Shown here in pieces: positions 13,268-25,974 of a stretch of 64,000 bases of DNA; position 1 is the stretch's first letter, and every line of letters begins with the position of its first letter. Made by a program: the position numbers and the translations under genes. Under the pieces are notes generated by a model. That model saw only the letters and a list, made by a program, of their open reading frames with translations. It made no database searches and was not told the origin of the DNA. The stretch is from Megalopta genalis. Taxonomy: Eukaryota > Arthropoda > Insecta > Hymenoptera > Halictidae. The DNA lies in assembly GCF_051020955.1 (NCBI RefSeq), contig NW_027476324.1, forward strand, positions 124,001 to 188,000. Direction: 5' to 3'.

Positions 13268-15217
13268 TTGAAGCTAAATCATGCATATCACAAGTATTTG
13301 AAGCTAAACCATTTGTTTCGCATGGATTCGAAGATAAGCCTTCTACTTCGCATTGATTTTAATATAAATCATGTGTTTCGCATGGATTTGAAGCTAACTC
13401 GTTTGTTTCGCATGCAGTTGAAGCTGAATCATGTATATCACAAGTATTTAAAGCTAAACTATTCGTTTCGCATGGATTCGAAGATAAGCCTTCTACTTCG
13501 CTTTGATTTGAAGCTAAATCATGTGTTTCGCATGGATTATAAGCTAACTCGTTTGTTTCGCATGCAGTTGAAGCTAAATCGTGTATATCACAAGAATATG
13601 AAGCTGATCCATTTGTTTCGCATGGATTCGAAGATAAGCCTTACACTTCGCATTGATTTGATGCTAAATCATGCGTTTCGCATGGATTTGAAGCTAACTC
13701 GTTTGTTTCGCATGCTGTTGAAGCTACATCATGTATATCACAAGTATTTGAAGCTAAACCATTTGTTTCGCATGGATTCGAAGATAAGCCTTCTACTTCG
13801 CATTGATCTTAATCTAAATCATGTGTTTCGCAAGGATTTTAAGCTAACTCGTTTGCTTCGGATGCTGTTGAAGCTAAATCATGTATATCACAAGTATTTG
13901 AAGCTAAACCATTTGTTTCGCATGGATTCGAAGATAAGCCTTCTACTTCGCATTGATTTTAATCTAAATCATGTGTTTCGCAAGGATTTTAAGCTAACTC
14001 ATTTGTTTCGGATGCTGTTGAAGCTAAATCATGTATATCACAAGTATTTGAAGCCATATCATTTGTTTCGCATGGATTCGAAGATAACCCTTCTAATTCG
14101 CATTGATTTGAGGCTAAATCATGTGTTTCGCTTGGATTTGAAGCTAACTCGTTTTTTTAGCTAGTAGTTGAAGCTAAATCATGCATATCACAAGTATTTG
14201 AAGCTAAACCATTTGGTTCGCATTTATTCGAAGCTAAGCCATCTACTTCGCATTGATTTGAGGCTAAATCATGTGTCTCGCTTGGTTTTGAAGCTAACTC
14301 GTTTTTTTCGCATGCAGTTGTAGCTAAATCATGTATATCACATGTATTTGAAGCTAAACCATTTGTTTCGCATGGATTCGAAGATAAGCCTTCTACTTCG
14401 CATTGATTTGATGCTAAATCATGTGTTTCGCATGGATTTGAAGCTAGCTTGTTTGTTTCGCATGCTGTTGAAGCTAAATAATGTATATCACAAGTATTTG
14501 AAGCTAAACCATTTGTATCGCATGGGATCGAAGATAAGCCTCCTACTTCGCATTGATTTGAAGCTAAATCATGTGTTTCGCATGGATTTGAAGCTAACTC
14601 GTTTGTTTCGCATGCTGTTGAAGCTAAATCATGCATATCACAAGTGTTTGAAGGTAAACCATTTGTTACGCATGGATTCGAAGATCAGCCTTCTACTTCG
14701 CATTGATTTGAAGCTAAATCATGTGTTTCGCATGGATTATAAGCTAACTCGTTTGTTTCGCATGCAGTTGAAGCTAAATCATGTATATCACAAGTATTTG
14801 ACGCTAAACCATTTGTTTCGCATGGATTCGAAGATAAACCTTCTACTTCGCATTGATTTTAATCTAAATCATGTGTTTCGCATGGATTTGAAGCTAACTC
14901 GTTTGTTTCGCATGCAGTTGAAGCTAAATCATGTATATCACAAGTATTTGCAGCTAAACCATTTGTTTCGCATGGATACGAAGATAAGCCTTCTACTTCG
15001 CATTGATTTGAAGTTAAATCATGTGTTTCGCATGGATTTGAATATAACTCGTTTATTTCGCATGCTGTTGAAGCTAAATCATGTATATCACAAGTATAAG
15101 AAGCTAATCCATTTGTTTAGCATGGATTCGAAGATAAGCCTTCTACTTCGCATTCATTTGAAGCTAAATCATGTGTTTCGCTTGGATTTGAAGCTAACTC
15201 GTTTTTTTCGCTAGTAG
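13268..15217. repeat. Second-order HOR of about 1.95 kb, copy 1
   Basis: A 1,950-bp unit (13 x 150 bp) that begins at a landmark C monomer with GCTAGTAGTTG and CATGCATATC. Copies in the same order lie at 17168-19116, 27125-29074 and 36096-37710 (partial). The block contains a second landmark at about 14,160 (TTTAGCTAGTAGTTG), a GCATTTATTCG variant near 14,220 and a GGGATCGAAG variant near 14,523. The three repeats of this compound order show that amplification units here were far longer than the 150-bp HOR. Confidence 0.85.
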
Positions 15218-17167
15218 TTGAAGCTAAATCATGCATATCACAAGTATTTGAAGCTAAACCATTTGTTTCGCATGGATTCGAAGATAAGCCTTCTACTTCG
15301 CATTGATTTTAATATAAATCATGTGTTTAGCATGGATTTGAAGCTAACTCGTTTGTTTCGCATGCAGTTGAAGCTGAATCATGTATATCACAAGTATTTG
15401 AAGCTAAACTATTCGTTTCGCATGGATTCGAAGATAAGCCTTCTACTTCGCTTTGATTTGAAGCTAAATCATGTGTTTCGCATGGATTATAAGCTAACTC
15501 GTTTGTTTCGCATGCAGTTGAAGCTAAATCGTGTATATCACAAGAATATGAAGCTGATCCATTTGTTTCGCATGGATTCGAAGATAAGCCTTCTACTTCG
15601 CATTGATTTTAATCTAAATCATGTGTTTCGCAAGGATTTTAAGCTAACTCGTTTGTTTCGGAAGCTGTTGAAGCTAAATCATGTACATCACAAGTATTTG
15701 AAGCTATATCATTTGTTTCGCATGGATTCGAAGATAACCCTTCTAATTCGCATTGATTTGAGGCTAATTCATGTGTTTCGCTTGGATTTGAAGCTAACTC
15801 GTTTGTTTCGCATGCTGTTGAAGCTAAATCATGTATATCACAAGTATTTGAAGCTAAACCATTTGTTTCGCATGGATTCGAAGATAAGCCTCCTACTTCG
15901 CATTGATTTTAATCTAAATCATGTGTTTCGCTTGGATTTGAAGCTAACTCGTTTATTTCGCACGCAGTTGAAGCTGAATCATGTATATCACAAGTATTTG
16001 AAGCTAAACCATTTGGTTCGCATTTATTCGAAGCTAAGCCATCTACTTCGCATTGATTTGAGGCTAAATCATGTGTTTCGCTTGGATTTGAAGCTAACTC
16101 GTTTTTTTCGCTAGTAGTTGAAGCTAAATCATGCATATCACAAGTATTTGAAGCTAAACCATTTGGTTCGCATGGATTCGAAGCTAAGCCATCTACTTCG
16201 CATTGATTTTAATCTAAATCATGTGTTTCGCTTGGATTTGAATATAACTCATTTGTTTCGCATGCTGTTGAAGCTAAATCATGTATATCACATGTATTTG
16301 AAGCTAAACCATTTGCTTCGCATGGATTCGAAGATCAGCCTTCTACTTCGCATTGTTTTGAAGCTAAATCATGTGTTCCGCATGGATTTTAAGCTAACTC
16401 GTTTGTTTCGCATGCAGTTGAAGCTAAATCATGTATATCACAAGTATTTGACGCTAAACCATTTGCTTCGCATGGATTCGAAGATAAACCTTCTACTTCG
16501 CATTGATTTTAATCTAAATCATGTGTTTCGCATGGATTTGAAGCTAACTTGTTTGTTTCGCATGCAGTTGAAGCTAAATCATGTATATCACAAGTATTTG
16601 ACGCTAAACCATTTGTTTCGCATGGATTCGTAGATAAACCTTCTACTTCGCATTGATTTTAATCTAAATCATGTGATTCGCATGGATTTGAAGCTAACTC
16701 GTTTGTTTCGCATGCAGTTGAAGCTGAATCATGTATATCACAAGTATTTGATGCTAAACTATTCGTTTCGCATGGATTCGAAGATAAGCCTTCCACATCG
16801 CATTGATTTGAAGCTAAATCATGTGTTCCGCATGGATTTTAAGCTAACTCGTTTGTTTCGCATGCAGTTGAAGCTAAATCATGTATATCACAAGTATTTG
16901 CAGCTAAACCATTTGTTTCGCATGGATACGAAGATAAGCCTTCTACTTCGCATTGATTTGAAGTTAAATCATGTGTTTCGCATGGATTTGAATCTAACTC
17001 GTTTATTTCGCATGCTGTTGAAGCTAAATCATGTATATCACAAGTATAAGAAGCTAATCCATTTGTTTCGCATGGATTCGAAGATAAGCCTTCTACTTCG
17101 CATTGATTTGAAGCTAAATCATGTGTTTCGCTTGGATTTGAAGCTAACTCGTTTTTTTCGCTAGTAG
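15218..17167. repeat. Mosaic 1.95-kb unit between two second-order HOR copies
   Basis: This unit has the same 1,950-bp spacing between GCTAGTAGTTG landmarks and begins like its neighbours (to about 15,590). It then follows a different order, including an extra landmark at 16,111 and several stretches that match 12,150-12,450 and 26,000-26,990. I read it as a recombinant between second-order HOR types, not a simple copy. Confidence 0.7.
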
Positions 17168-19116
17168 TTGAAGCTAAATCATGCATATCACAAGTATTTG
17201 AAGCTAAACCATTTGTTTCACATGGATTCGAAGATAAGCCTTCTACTTCGCATTGATTTTAATATAAATCATATGTTTCGCATGGATTTGAAGCTAACTC
17301 GTTTGTTTCGCATGCAGTTGAAGCTGAATCATGTATATCACAAGTATTTAAAGCTAAACTATTCGTTTCGCATGGATTCGAAGATAAGCCTTCTACTTCG
17401 CTTTGATTTGAAGCTAAATCATGTGTTTCGCATGGATTATAAGCTAACTCGTTTGTTTCGCATGCAGTTGAAGCTAAATCGTGTATATCACAAGAATATG
17501 AAGCTGATCCATTTGTTTCGCATGGATTCGAAGATAAGCCTTACACTTCGCATTGATTTGATGCTAAATCATGCATTTCGCATGGATTTGAAGCTAACTC
17601 TTTTGTTTCGCATGCTGTTGAAGCTACATCATGTATATCACAAGTATTTGAAGCTAAACCATTTGTTTCGCATGGATTCGAAGATAAGCCTTCTACTTCG
17701 CATTGATTTTAATCTAAATCATGTGTTTCGCAAGGATTTTAAGCTAACTCGTTTGTTTCGGATGCTGTTGAAGCTAAATCATGTATATCCCAAGTATTTG
17801 AAGCTAAACCATTTGTTTCGCATGGATTCGAGGATAAGCCTTCTACTTCGCATTGATTTTAATCTAAATCATGTGTTTCGCAAGGATTTTAAGCTAACTC
17901 ATTTGTTTCGGATGCTGTTGAAGCTAAATCATGTATATCACAAGTATTTGAAGCTATATCATTTGTTTCGCATGGATTCGAAGATAACCCTTCTAATTCG
18001 CATTGATTTGAGGCTAAATCATGTGTTTCGCTTGGATTTGAAGCTAACTCGTTTTTTTAGCTAGTAGTTGAAGCTAAATCATGCATATCACAAGTATTTG
18101 AAGCTAAACCATTTGGTTCGCATTTATTCGAAGCTAAGCCATCTACTTCGCATTGATTTGAGGCTAAATCATGTGTCTCGCTTGGTTTTGAAGCTAAATC
18201 GTTTTTTTCGCATGCAGTTGTAGCTAAATCATGTATATCACATGTATTTGAAGCTAAACCATTTGTTTCGCATGGATTCGAAGATAAGCCTTCTACTTCG
18301 CATTGATTTGATGCTAAATCATGTGTTTCGCATGGATTTGAAGCTAGCTTGTTTGTTTCGCATGCTGTTGAAGCTAAATAATGTATATCACAAGTATTTT
18401 AAGCTAAAACATTTGTATCGCATGGGATCGAAGATAAGCCTCCTACTTCGCATTGATTTGAAGCTAAATCATGTGTTTCGCATGGATTTGAAGCTAACTC
18501 GTTTGTTTCGCATGCTGTTGAAGCTAAATCATGCATATCACAAGTGTTTGAAGCTAAACCATTTGTTACGCATGGATTCGAAGATCAGCCTTCTACTTCG
18601 CATTGATTTGAAGCTAAATCATGTGTTTCGCATGGATTATAAGCTAACTCGTTTGTTTCGCATGCAGTTGAAGCTAAATATTGTATATCACAAGTATTTG
18701 ACGCTAAACCATTTGTTTCGCATGGATTCGAAGATAAACCTTCTACTTCGCATTGATTTTAATCTAAATCATGTGTTTCGCATGGATTTGAAGCTAACTC
18801 GTTTGTTTCGCATGCAGTTGAAGCTAAATCATGTATATCACAAGTATTTGCAGCTAAACCATTTGTTTCGCATGGATACGAAGATAAGCCTTCTACTTCG
18901 CATTGATTTGAAGTTAAATCATGTGTTTCGCATGGATTTGAATATAACTCGTTTATTTCGCATGCTGTTGAAGCTAAATCATGTATATCACAAGTATAAG
19001 AAGCTAATCCATTTGTTTAGCATGGATTCGAAGATAAGCCTTCTACTTCGCATTGATTTGAAGCTAAATCATGTGTTTCGCTTGGATTTGAAGCTAACTC
19101 TTTATTTCGCTAGTAG
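17168..19116. repeat. Second-order HOR of about 1.95 kb, copy 2
   Basis: Matches 13268-15217 at offset 3,900 bp. Differences include CATGCATTTCG near 17,571 (copy 1 has GCGTTTCG) and TTTTAAGCTAAAAC near 18,400. Near its end (about 19,100) it has the shortened CTCTTTATTTCGC variant, one base shorter than the usual form. That variant is then inherited by the 1,799-bp copies. Confidence 0.85.
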
Positions 19117-19859
19117 TTGAAGCTAAATCATGCATATCACAAGTATTTGAAGCTAAACCATTTGTTTCGCATGGATTCGAAGATAAGCCTTCTACTTCGC
19201 ATTGATTTTAATATAAATCATGTGTTTCGCATGGATTTGAAGCTAACTCGTTTGTTTCGCATGCAGTTGAAGCTGAATCATGTATATCACAAGTATTTGA
19301 AGCTAAACTATTCGTTTCGCATGGATTCGAAGATAAGCCTTCTACTTCGCTTTGATTTGAAGCTAAATCATGTGTTTCACATGGATTATAAGCTAACTCG
19401 TTTGTTTCGCATGCAGTTGAAGCTAAATCGTGTATATCACAAGAATATGAAGCTGATCCATTTGTTTCGCATGGATTCGAAGATAAGCCTTACACTTCGC
19501 ATTGATTTGATGCTAAATCATGCGTTTCGCATGGATTTGAAGCTAACTCGTTTGTTTCGCATGCTGTTGAAGCTAAATCATGTATATCACAAGTATTTGA
19601 AGCTAAACCATTTGTTTCGCATGGATTCGAAGATAAGCCTTCTACTTCGCATTGATTTTAATCTACATCATGTGTTTCGCAAGGATTTTAAGCTAACTCG
19701 TTTGTTTCGGATGCTGTTGAAGCTAAATCATGTATATCACAAGTATTTGAAGCTATATCATTTGTTTCGCATGGATTCGAAGATAACCCTTCTAATTCGC
19801 ATTGATTTGAGGCTAAATCATGTGTTTCGCTTGGATTTGAAGCTAACTCGTTTTTTTAG
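18061..19859. repeat. 1,799-bp HOR, copy 1 of 3
   Basis: First of three adjacent copies of a unit of 12 x 150 bp minus one base, starting at CTAGTAGTTG. It derives from the 1.95-kb unit: the stretch after 19,117 lacks exactly one 150-bp HOR relative to the stretch after 17,168. The lost base is in CTCTTTATTTCGC near 19,100. Private variants such as AAATATTGTATATC near 18,678 and AATCTACATC near 19,671 recur in copy 2. Confidence 0.93.
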
Positions 19860-21658
19860 CTAGTAGTTGAAGCTAAATCATGCATATCACAAGTATTTGA
19901 AGCTAAACCATTTGGTTCGCATTTATTCGAAGCTAAGCCATCTACTTCGCATTGATTTGAGGCTAAATCATGTGTCTCGCTTGGTTTTGAAGCTAAATCG
20001 TTTTTTTCGCATGCAGTTGTAGCTAAATCATGTATATCACATGTATTTGAAGCTAAACCATTTGTTTCGCATGGATTCGAAGATAAGCCTTCTACTTCGC
20101 ATTGATTTGATGCTAAATCATGTGTTTCGCATGGATTTGAAGCTAGCTTGTTTGTTTCGCATGCTGTTGAAGCTAAATAATGTATATCACAAGTATTTTA
20201 AGCTAAAACATTTGTATCGCATGGGATCGAAGATAAGCCTCCTACTTCGCATTGATTTGAAGCTAAATCATGTGTTTCGCATGGATTTGAAGCTAACTCG
20301 TTTGTTTCGCATGCTGTTGAAGCTAAATCATGCATATCACAAGTGTTTGAAGCTAAACCATTTGTTACGCATGGATTCGAAGATCAGCCTTCTACTTCGC
20401 ATTGATTTGAAGCTAAATCATGTGTTTCGCATGGATTATAAGCTAACTCGTTTGTTTCGCATGCAGTTGAAGCTAAATATTGTATATCACAAGTATTTGA
20501 CGCTAAACCATTTGTTTCGCATGGATTCGAAGATAAACCTTCTACTTCGCATTGATTTTAATCTAAATCATGTGTTTCGCATGGATTTGAAGCTAACTCG
20601 TTTGTTTCGCATGCAGTTGAAGCTAAATCATGTATATCACAAGTATTTGCAGCTAAACCATTTGTTTCGCATGGATACGAAGATAAGCCTTCTACTTCGC
20701 ATTGATTTGAAGTTAAATCATGTGTTTCGCATGGATTTGAATATAACTCGTTTATTTCGCATGCTGTTGAAGCTAAATCATGTATATCACAAGTATAAGA
20801 AGCTAATCCATTTGTTTAGCATGGATTCGAAGATAAGCCTTCTACTTCGCATTGATTTGAAGCTAAATCATGTGTTTCGCTTGGATTTGAAGCTAACTCT
20901 TTATTTCGCTAGTAGTTGAAGCTAAATCATGCATATCACAAGTATTTGAAGCTAAACCATTTGTTTCGCATGGATTCGAAGATAAGCCTTCTACTTCGCA
21001 TTGATTTTAATATAAATCATGTGTTTCGCATGGATTTGAAGCTAACTCGTTTGTTTCGCATGCAGTTGAAGCTGAATCATGTATATCACAAGTATTTGAA
21101 GCTAAACTATTCGTTTCGCATGGATTCGAAGATAAGCCTTCTACTTCGCTTTGATTTGAAGCTAAATCATGTGTTTCACATGGATTATAAGCTAACTCGT
21201 TTGTTTCGCATGCAGTTGAAGCTAAATCGTGTATATCACAAGAATATGAAGCTGATCCATTTGTTTCGCATGGATTCGAAGATAAGCCTTACACTTCGCA
21301 TTGATTTGATGCTAAATCATGCGTTTCGCATGGATTTGAAGCTAACTCGTTTGTTTCGCATGCTGTTGAAGCTAAATCATGTATATCACAAGTATTTGAA
21401 GCTAAACCATTTGTTTCGCATGGATTCGAAGATAAGCCTTCTACTTCGCATTGATTTTAATCTACATCATGTGTTTCGCAAGGATTTTAAGCTAACTCGT
21501 TTGTTTCGGATGCTGTTGAAGCTAAATCATGTATATCACAAGTATTTGAAGCTATATCATTTGTTTCGCATGGATTCGAAGATAACCCTTCTAATTCGCA
21601 TTGATTTGAGGCTAAATCATGTGTTTCGCTTGGATTTGAAGCTAACTCGTTTTTTTAG
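19860..21658. repeat. 1,799-bp HOR, copy 2 of 3
   Basis: Begins at the same CTAGTAGTTG landmark exactly 1,799 bp after copy 1. I saw no base difference from copy 1 in a line-by-line comparison, including rare private variants. That implies very recent duplication or active homogenisation, or an assembly effect. A dot plot or read-level check would be needed to confirm complete identity. Confidence 0.93.
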
Positions 21659-23457
21659 CTAGTAGTTGAAGCTAAATCATGCATATCACAAGTATTTGAA
21701 GCTAAACCATTTGGTTCGCATTTATTCGAAGCTAAGCCATCTACTTCGCATTGATTTGAGGCTAAATCATGTGTCTCGCTTGGTTTTGAAGCTAACTCGT
21801 TTTTTTCGCATGCAGTTGTAGCTAAATCATGTATATCACATGTATTTGAAGCTAAACCATTTGTTTCGCATGGATTCGAAGATAAGCCTTCTACTTCGCA
21901 TTGATTTGATGCTAAATCATGTGTTTCGCATGGATTTGAAGCTAGCTTGTTTGTTTCGCATGCTGTTGAAGCTAAATAATGTATATCACAAGTATTTTAA
22001 GCTAAAACATTTGTATCGCATGGGATCGAAGATAAGCCTCCTACTTCGCATTGATTTGAAGCTAAATCATGTGTTTCGCATGGATTTGAAGCTAACTCGT
22101 TTGTTTCGCATGCTGTTGAAGCTAAATCATGCATATCACAAGTGTTTGAAGCTAAACCATTTGTTACGCATGGATTCGAAGATCAGCCTTCTACTTCGCA
22201 TTGATTTGAAGCTAAATCATGTGTTTCGCATGGATTATAAGCTAACTCGTTTGTTTCGCATGCAGTTGAAGCTAAATATTGTATATCACAAGTATTTGAC
22301 GCTAAACCATTTGTTTCGCATGGATTCGAAGATAAACCTTCTACTTCGCATTGATTTTAATCTAAATCATGTGTTTCGCATGGATTTGAAGCTAACTCGT
22401 TTGCTTCGCATGCAGTTGAAGCTAAATCATGTATATCACAAGTATTTGCAGCTAAACCATTTGTTTCGCATGGATACGAAGATAAGCCTTCTACTTCGCA
22501 TTGATTTGAAGTTAAATCATGTGTTTCGCATGGATTTGAATATAACTCGTTTATTTCGCATGCTGTTGAAGCTAAATCATGTATATCACAAGTATAAGAA
22601 GCTAATCCATTTGTTTAGCATGGATTCGAAGATAAGCCTTCTACTTCGCATTGATTTGAAGCTAAATCATGTGTTTCGCTTGGATTTGAAGCTAACTCTT
22701 TATTTCGCTAGTAGTTGAAGCTAAATCATGCATATCACAAGTATTTGAAGCTAAACCATTTGTTTCGCATGGATTCGAAGATAAGCCTTCTACTTCGCAT
22801 TGATTTTAATATAAATCATGTGTTTCGCATGGATTTGAAGCTAACTCGTTTGTTTCGCATGCAGTTGAAGCTGAATCATGTATATCACAAGTATTTGAAG
22901 CTAAACTATTCGTTTCGCATGGATTCGAAGATAAGCCTTCTACTTCGCTTTGATTTGAAGCTAAATCATGTGTTTCACATGGATTATAAGCTAACTCGTT
23001 TGTTTCGCATGCAGTTAAAGCTAAATCGTGTATATCACAAGAATATGAAGCTGATCCATTTGTTTCGCATGGATTCGAAGATAAGCCTTACACTTCGCAT
23101 TGATTTGATGCTAAATCATGCGTTTCGCATGGATTTGAAGCTAACTCGTTTGTTTCGCATGCTGTTGAAGCTAAATCATGTATATCACAAGTATTTGAAG
23201 CTAAACCATTTGTTTCGCATGGATTCGAAGATAAGCCTTCTACTTCGCATTGATTTTAATCTAAATCATGTGTTTCGCAAGGATTTTAAGCTAACTCGTT
23301 TGTTTCGGATGCTGTTGAAGCTAAATCATGTACATCACAAGTATTTGAAGCTGTATCATTTGTTTCGCATGGATTCGAAGATAACCCTTCTAATTCGCAT
23401 TGATTTGAGGCTAAATCATGTGTTTCGCTTGGATTTGAAGCTAACTCGTTTTTTCCG
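21659..23457. repeat. 1,799-bp HOR, copy 3 of 3
   Basis: Third adjacent copy. It differs from copies 1 and 2 at scattered sites: GCTAACTCG near 21,793 (they have GCTAAATCG), TTGCTTCGC near 22,401, GCAGTTAAAG near 23,011, AATCTAAATC near 23,258 and GCTGTATC near 23,351. It ends at TTTTCCGCTAGTAG, after which the array leaves this period. Confidence 0.92.
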
Positions 23458-24280
23458 CTAGTAGTTGAAGCTAAATCATGCATATCACAAGTACTTGAAG
23501 CTAAACCATTTGTTTCGCATGGATTCTAAGATAAGCCTTCTACTTCGCATTGATTTTAATCTAAATCATGTGTTTCACATGGATTTGAAGCTAACTCGTT
23601 TGTTTCGCATGCAGTTGAAGCTGAATCATGTATATCACAAGTATTTGTAGCTAAACTATTCGTTTCGCATGGATTCGAAGATAAGCCATCTACTTCGCAT
23701 TGATTTGAAGCTAAATCACGTGTTTCGCATGGATTATAAGCTAACTCGTTTGTTTCGCATGCAGTTGAAGCTAAATCGTGTATATCACCAGTACATGAAG
23801 CTGATCCATTTGCTTCGCATGGATTCGAAGATAAGCCTTCCACTTCGCATTGATTTGATGCTAAATCATGTGTTTCGCATGGATTTGAAGCTAACTCGTT
23901 TGTTTCGCATGCTGTTGAAGCTAAATCATGTACATCACATGTATTTGAAGCTAAACCATTTGTATCGCATGGAATCGAAGATAAGCCTCCTACTTCGCAT
24001 TGATTTGAAGCTAAATCATGTGTTCGCATGGATTTGAAGCTAACTTGTTTGATTCGCGAGCAGTTGAAGCTAAATCAAGTGTATCACAAGTATTTGAAGC
24101 TAAACCATTTGCTTCGCATGGATTCGATGATAAGCCTTCTACTTCGCATTTATTTTAATCTAAATCATGTGTTTCGCATGGATTTGAATCTAACTCGTAC
24201 ATTTCGTATGCTGTTGAAGCTAAATCATGTATATCACAAGTATATGAAGCTGATCCATTTGTTCCGCATGGATTCGAAGA

Positions 24281-25974
24281 TAAGCCTTCCACTTCGCATT
24301 GATTTGATGCTAAATCATGTGTTTCGCATAGATTTGAAGCTAACTCGTTTGTTTCGCATGCTGTTGAAGCTGAATCATGTACATCACAAGTATTTGAAGC
24401 TAAACTATTCGTTTCGCATGGATTCGAAGTTAACTCGTTTGTTTCGCATGCAGTTGAAGCTAAATCACGTATATCAGAAGTATTTGCAGCTAAACCATTT
24501 GTTTCGCATGGATACGAAGATAAGCCTTCTACTTCGCATTGATTTGAAGCTAAATCATGTGTTTCGCATGGATTTGAATCTAACTCGTTTGTTTCGCATG
24601 CTGTTGAAGCTAAATCATGTATATCACAAGTATTTGAAGCTAAACCATTTGTATCGCATGGGATCGAAGATAAGCCTCCTACTTCGCATTGATTTGATGC
24701 TAAATCATGTGTTCCGCATGGATTTTAAGCTAACTCGTTTGTTTCGCATGCAGTTGAAGCTAAATCATGTATATCACAAGTATTTGAAGCTAAACCATTT
24801 GTTTCGCATGGATTCGATGATAAGCCTTCTACTTCGCATTGATTTTAATCTAAATCATGTGTTTCGCATGGATTTGAATCTAACTCGTTTGTTTCGCATG
24901 CAGTTGAAGCTAAATCATGTATATCACAAGTATTTGAAGCTAAACCATTTGTTTCGCATTTATTCGAAGCTAAGCGTTCTACTTCGCATTGATTTGAGGC
25001 TAAATCATGTGTTTCGCATGGATTATAAGCTAACTCGTTTGTTTCGCATGCTGTTGAAGCTGAATCATGTACATCACAAGTATTTGAAGCTGAACTATTC
25101 GTTTCGCATGGATTCGAAGTTAACTCGTTTGTTTCGCATGCAGTTGAAGCTAAATCACGTATATCAGAAGTATTTGCAGCTAAACCATTTGTTTCGCATG
25201 GATACGAAGATAAGCCTTCTACTTCGCATTGATTTGAAGCTAAATCATGTGTTTCGCATGGATTTGAATCTAACTCGTTTGTTTCGCATGCTGTTGTAGC
25301 TAAATAATGTATATCGCAAGTATTTGAAGCTAAACCATTTGCTTCGCATGGATTCGAAGATCAGCCTTCTACTTCGCATTGATTTGATGCTAAATCATGT
25401 GATTCGCATGGATTTGAAGCTTACTCGTTTGTTTCGCATGCTGTTGAAGCTAAATCATGTATATCACAAGTATTTGAAGCTAAACCATTTGTTTCGCATG
25501 GATACGAAGATAACCCTTCTACTTCGCATTGATTTGAAGCTAAATCATGTGTTTCGCATGGATTATAAGCTAACTCGTTTGTTTCGCATGCAGTTGAAGC
25601 TAAATCGTGTATATCACAAGTATTTGAAGCTAAACCATTTGTTTCGCATGGATTCGAAGATAACCCTATTTACTTCGCATTGATTTGAAGCTAAATCATG
25701 TGTTTCGCATGGATTTGAATCTAACTCGTACATTTCGCATGCTGTTGAAGCTAAATCATGTATATCACAAGTATATGAAGCTGATCCATTTGTTTCGTAT
25801 GGATTCGAAGATAAGCCTCCCACTACGCATTGATTTGATGCTAAATCATGTGTTTCGCATTGATTTGAAGCTAAATCATGTGTTTCGCATGGATTTGAAG
25901 CTAACTCGTTTGTTTCGCATGCAGTTGAAGCTGAATCATGTATATCACAAGTATTTGAAGCTAAACTATTCGTT
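24281..25974. repeat. Duplicated block S, copy 1
   Basis: About 1.7 kb repeated at 29442-31135 (offset 5,161 bp) and, in part, at 32691-34090 (offset 8,162 bp). It contains two hybrid E/B monomers (24417 and 25107), a GCATTTATTCG variant near 24,957 and the one-base-insertion marker near 25,670. Similarity to copy 2 stops near 25,975, where this copy passes into the GCAAGCATTCG variant. Confidence 0.85.
25660..25890. repeat. Marker block with one-base insertion and doubled A monomer (first of six)
   Basis: The E monomer reads AACCCTATTTACTTCG, one base longer than usual, followed by a B monomer with TCGTACATTTCG and an E with CTCCCACTACG. Two A monomers then sit side by side (25828-25887), making a six-monomer HOR. 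The same combination is near 30,831, 32,362, 33,832, 34,163 and 39,862. The two copies at 33,832 and 34,163 are a 331-bp tandem pair. The insertion ends the plus frame with an ITLFTSH tail in these copies. Confidence 0.88.
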
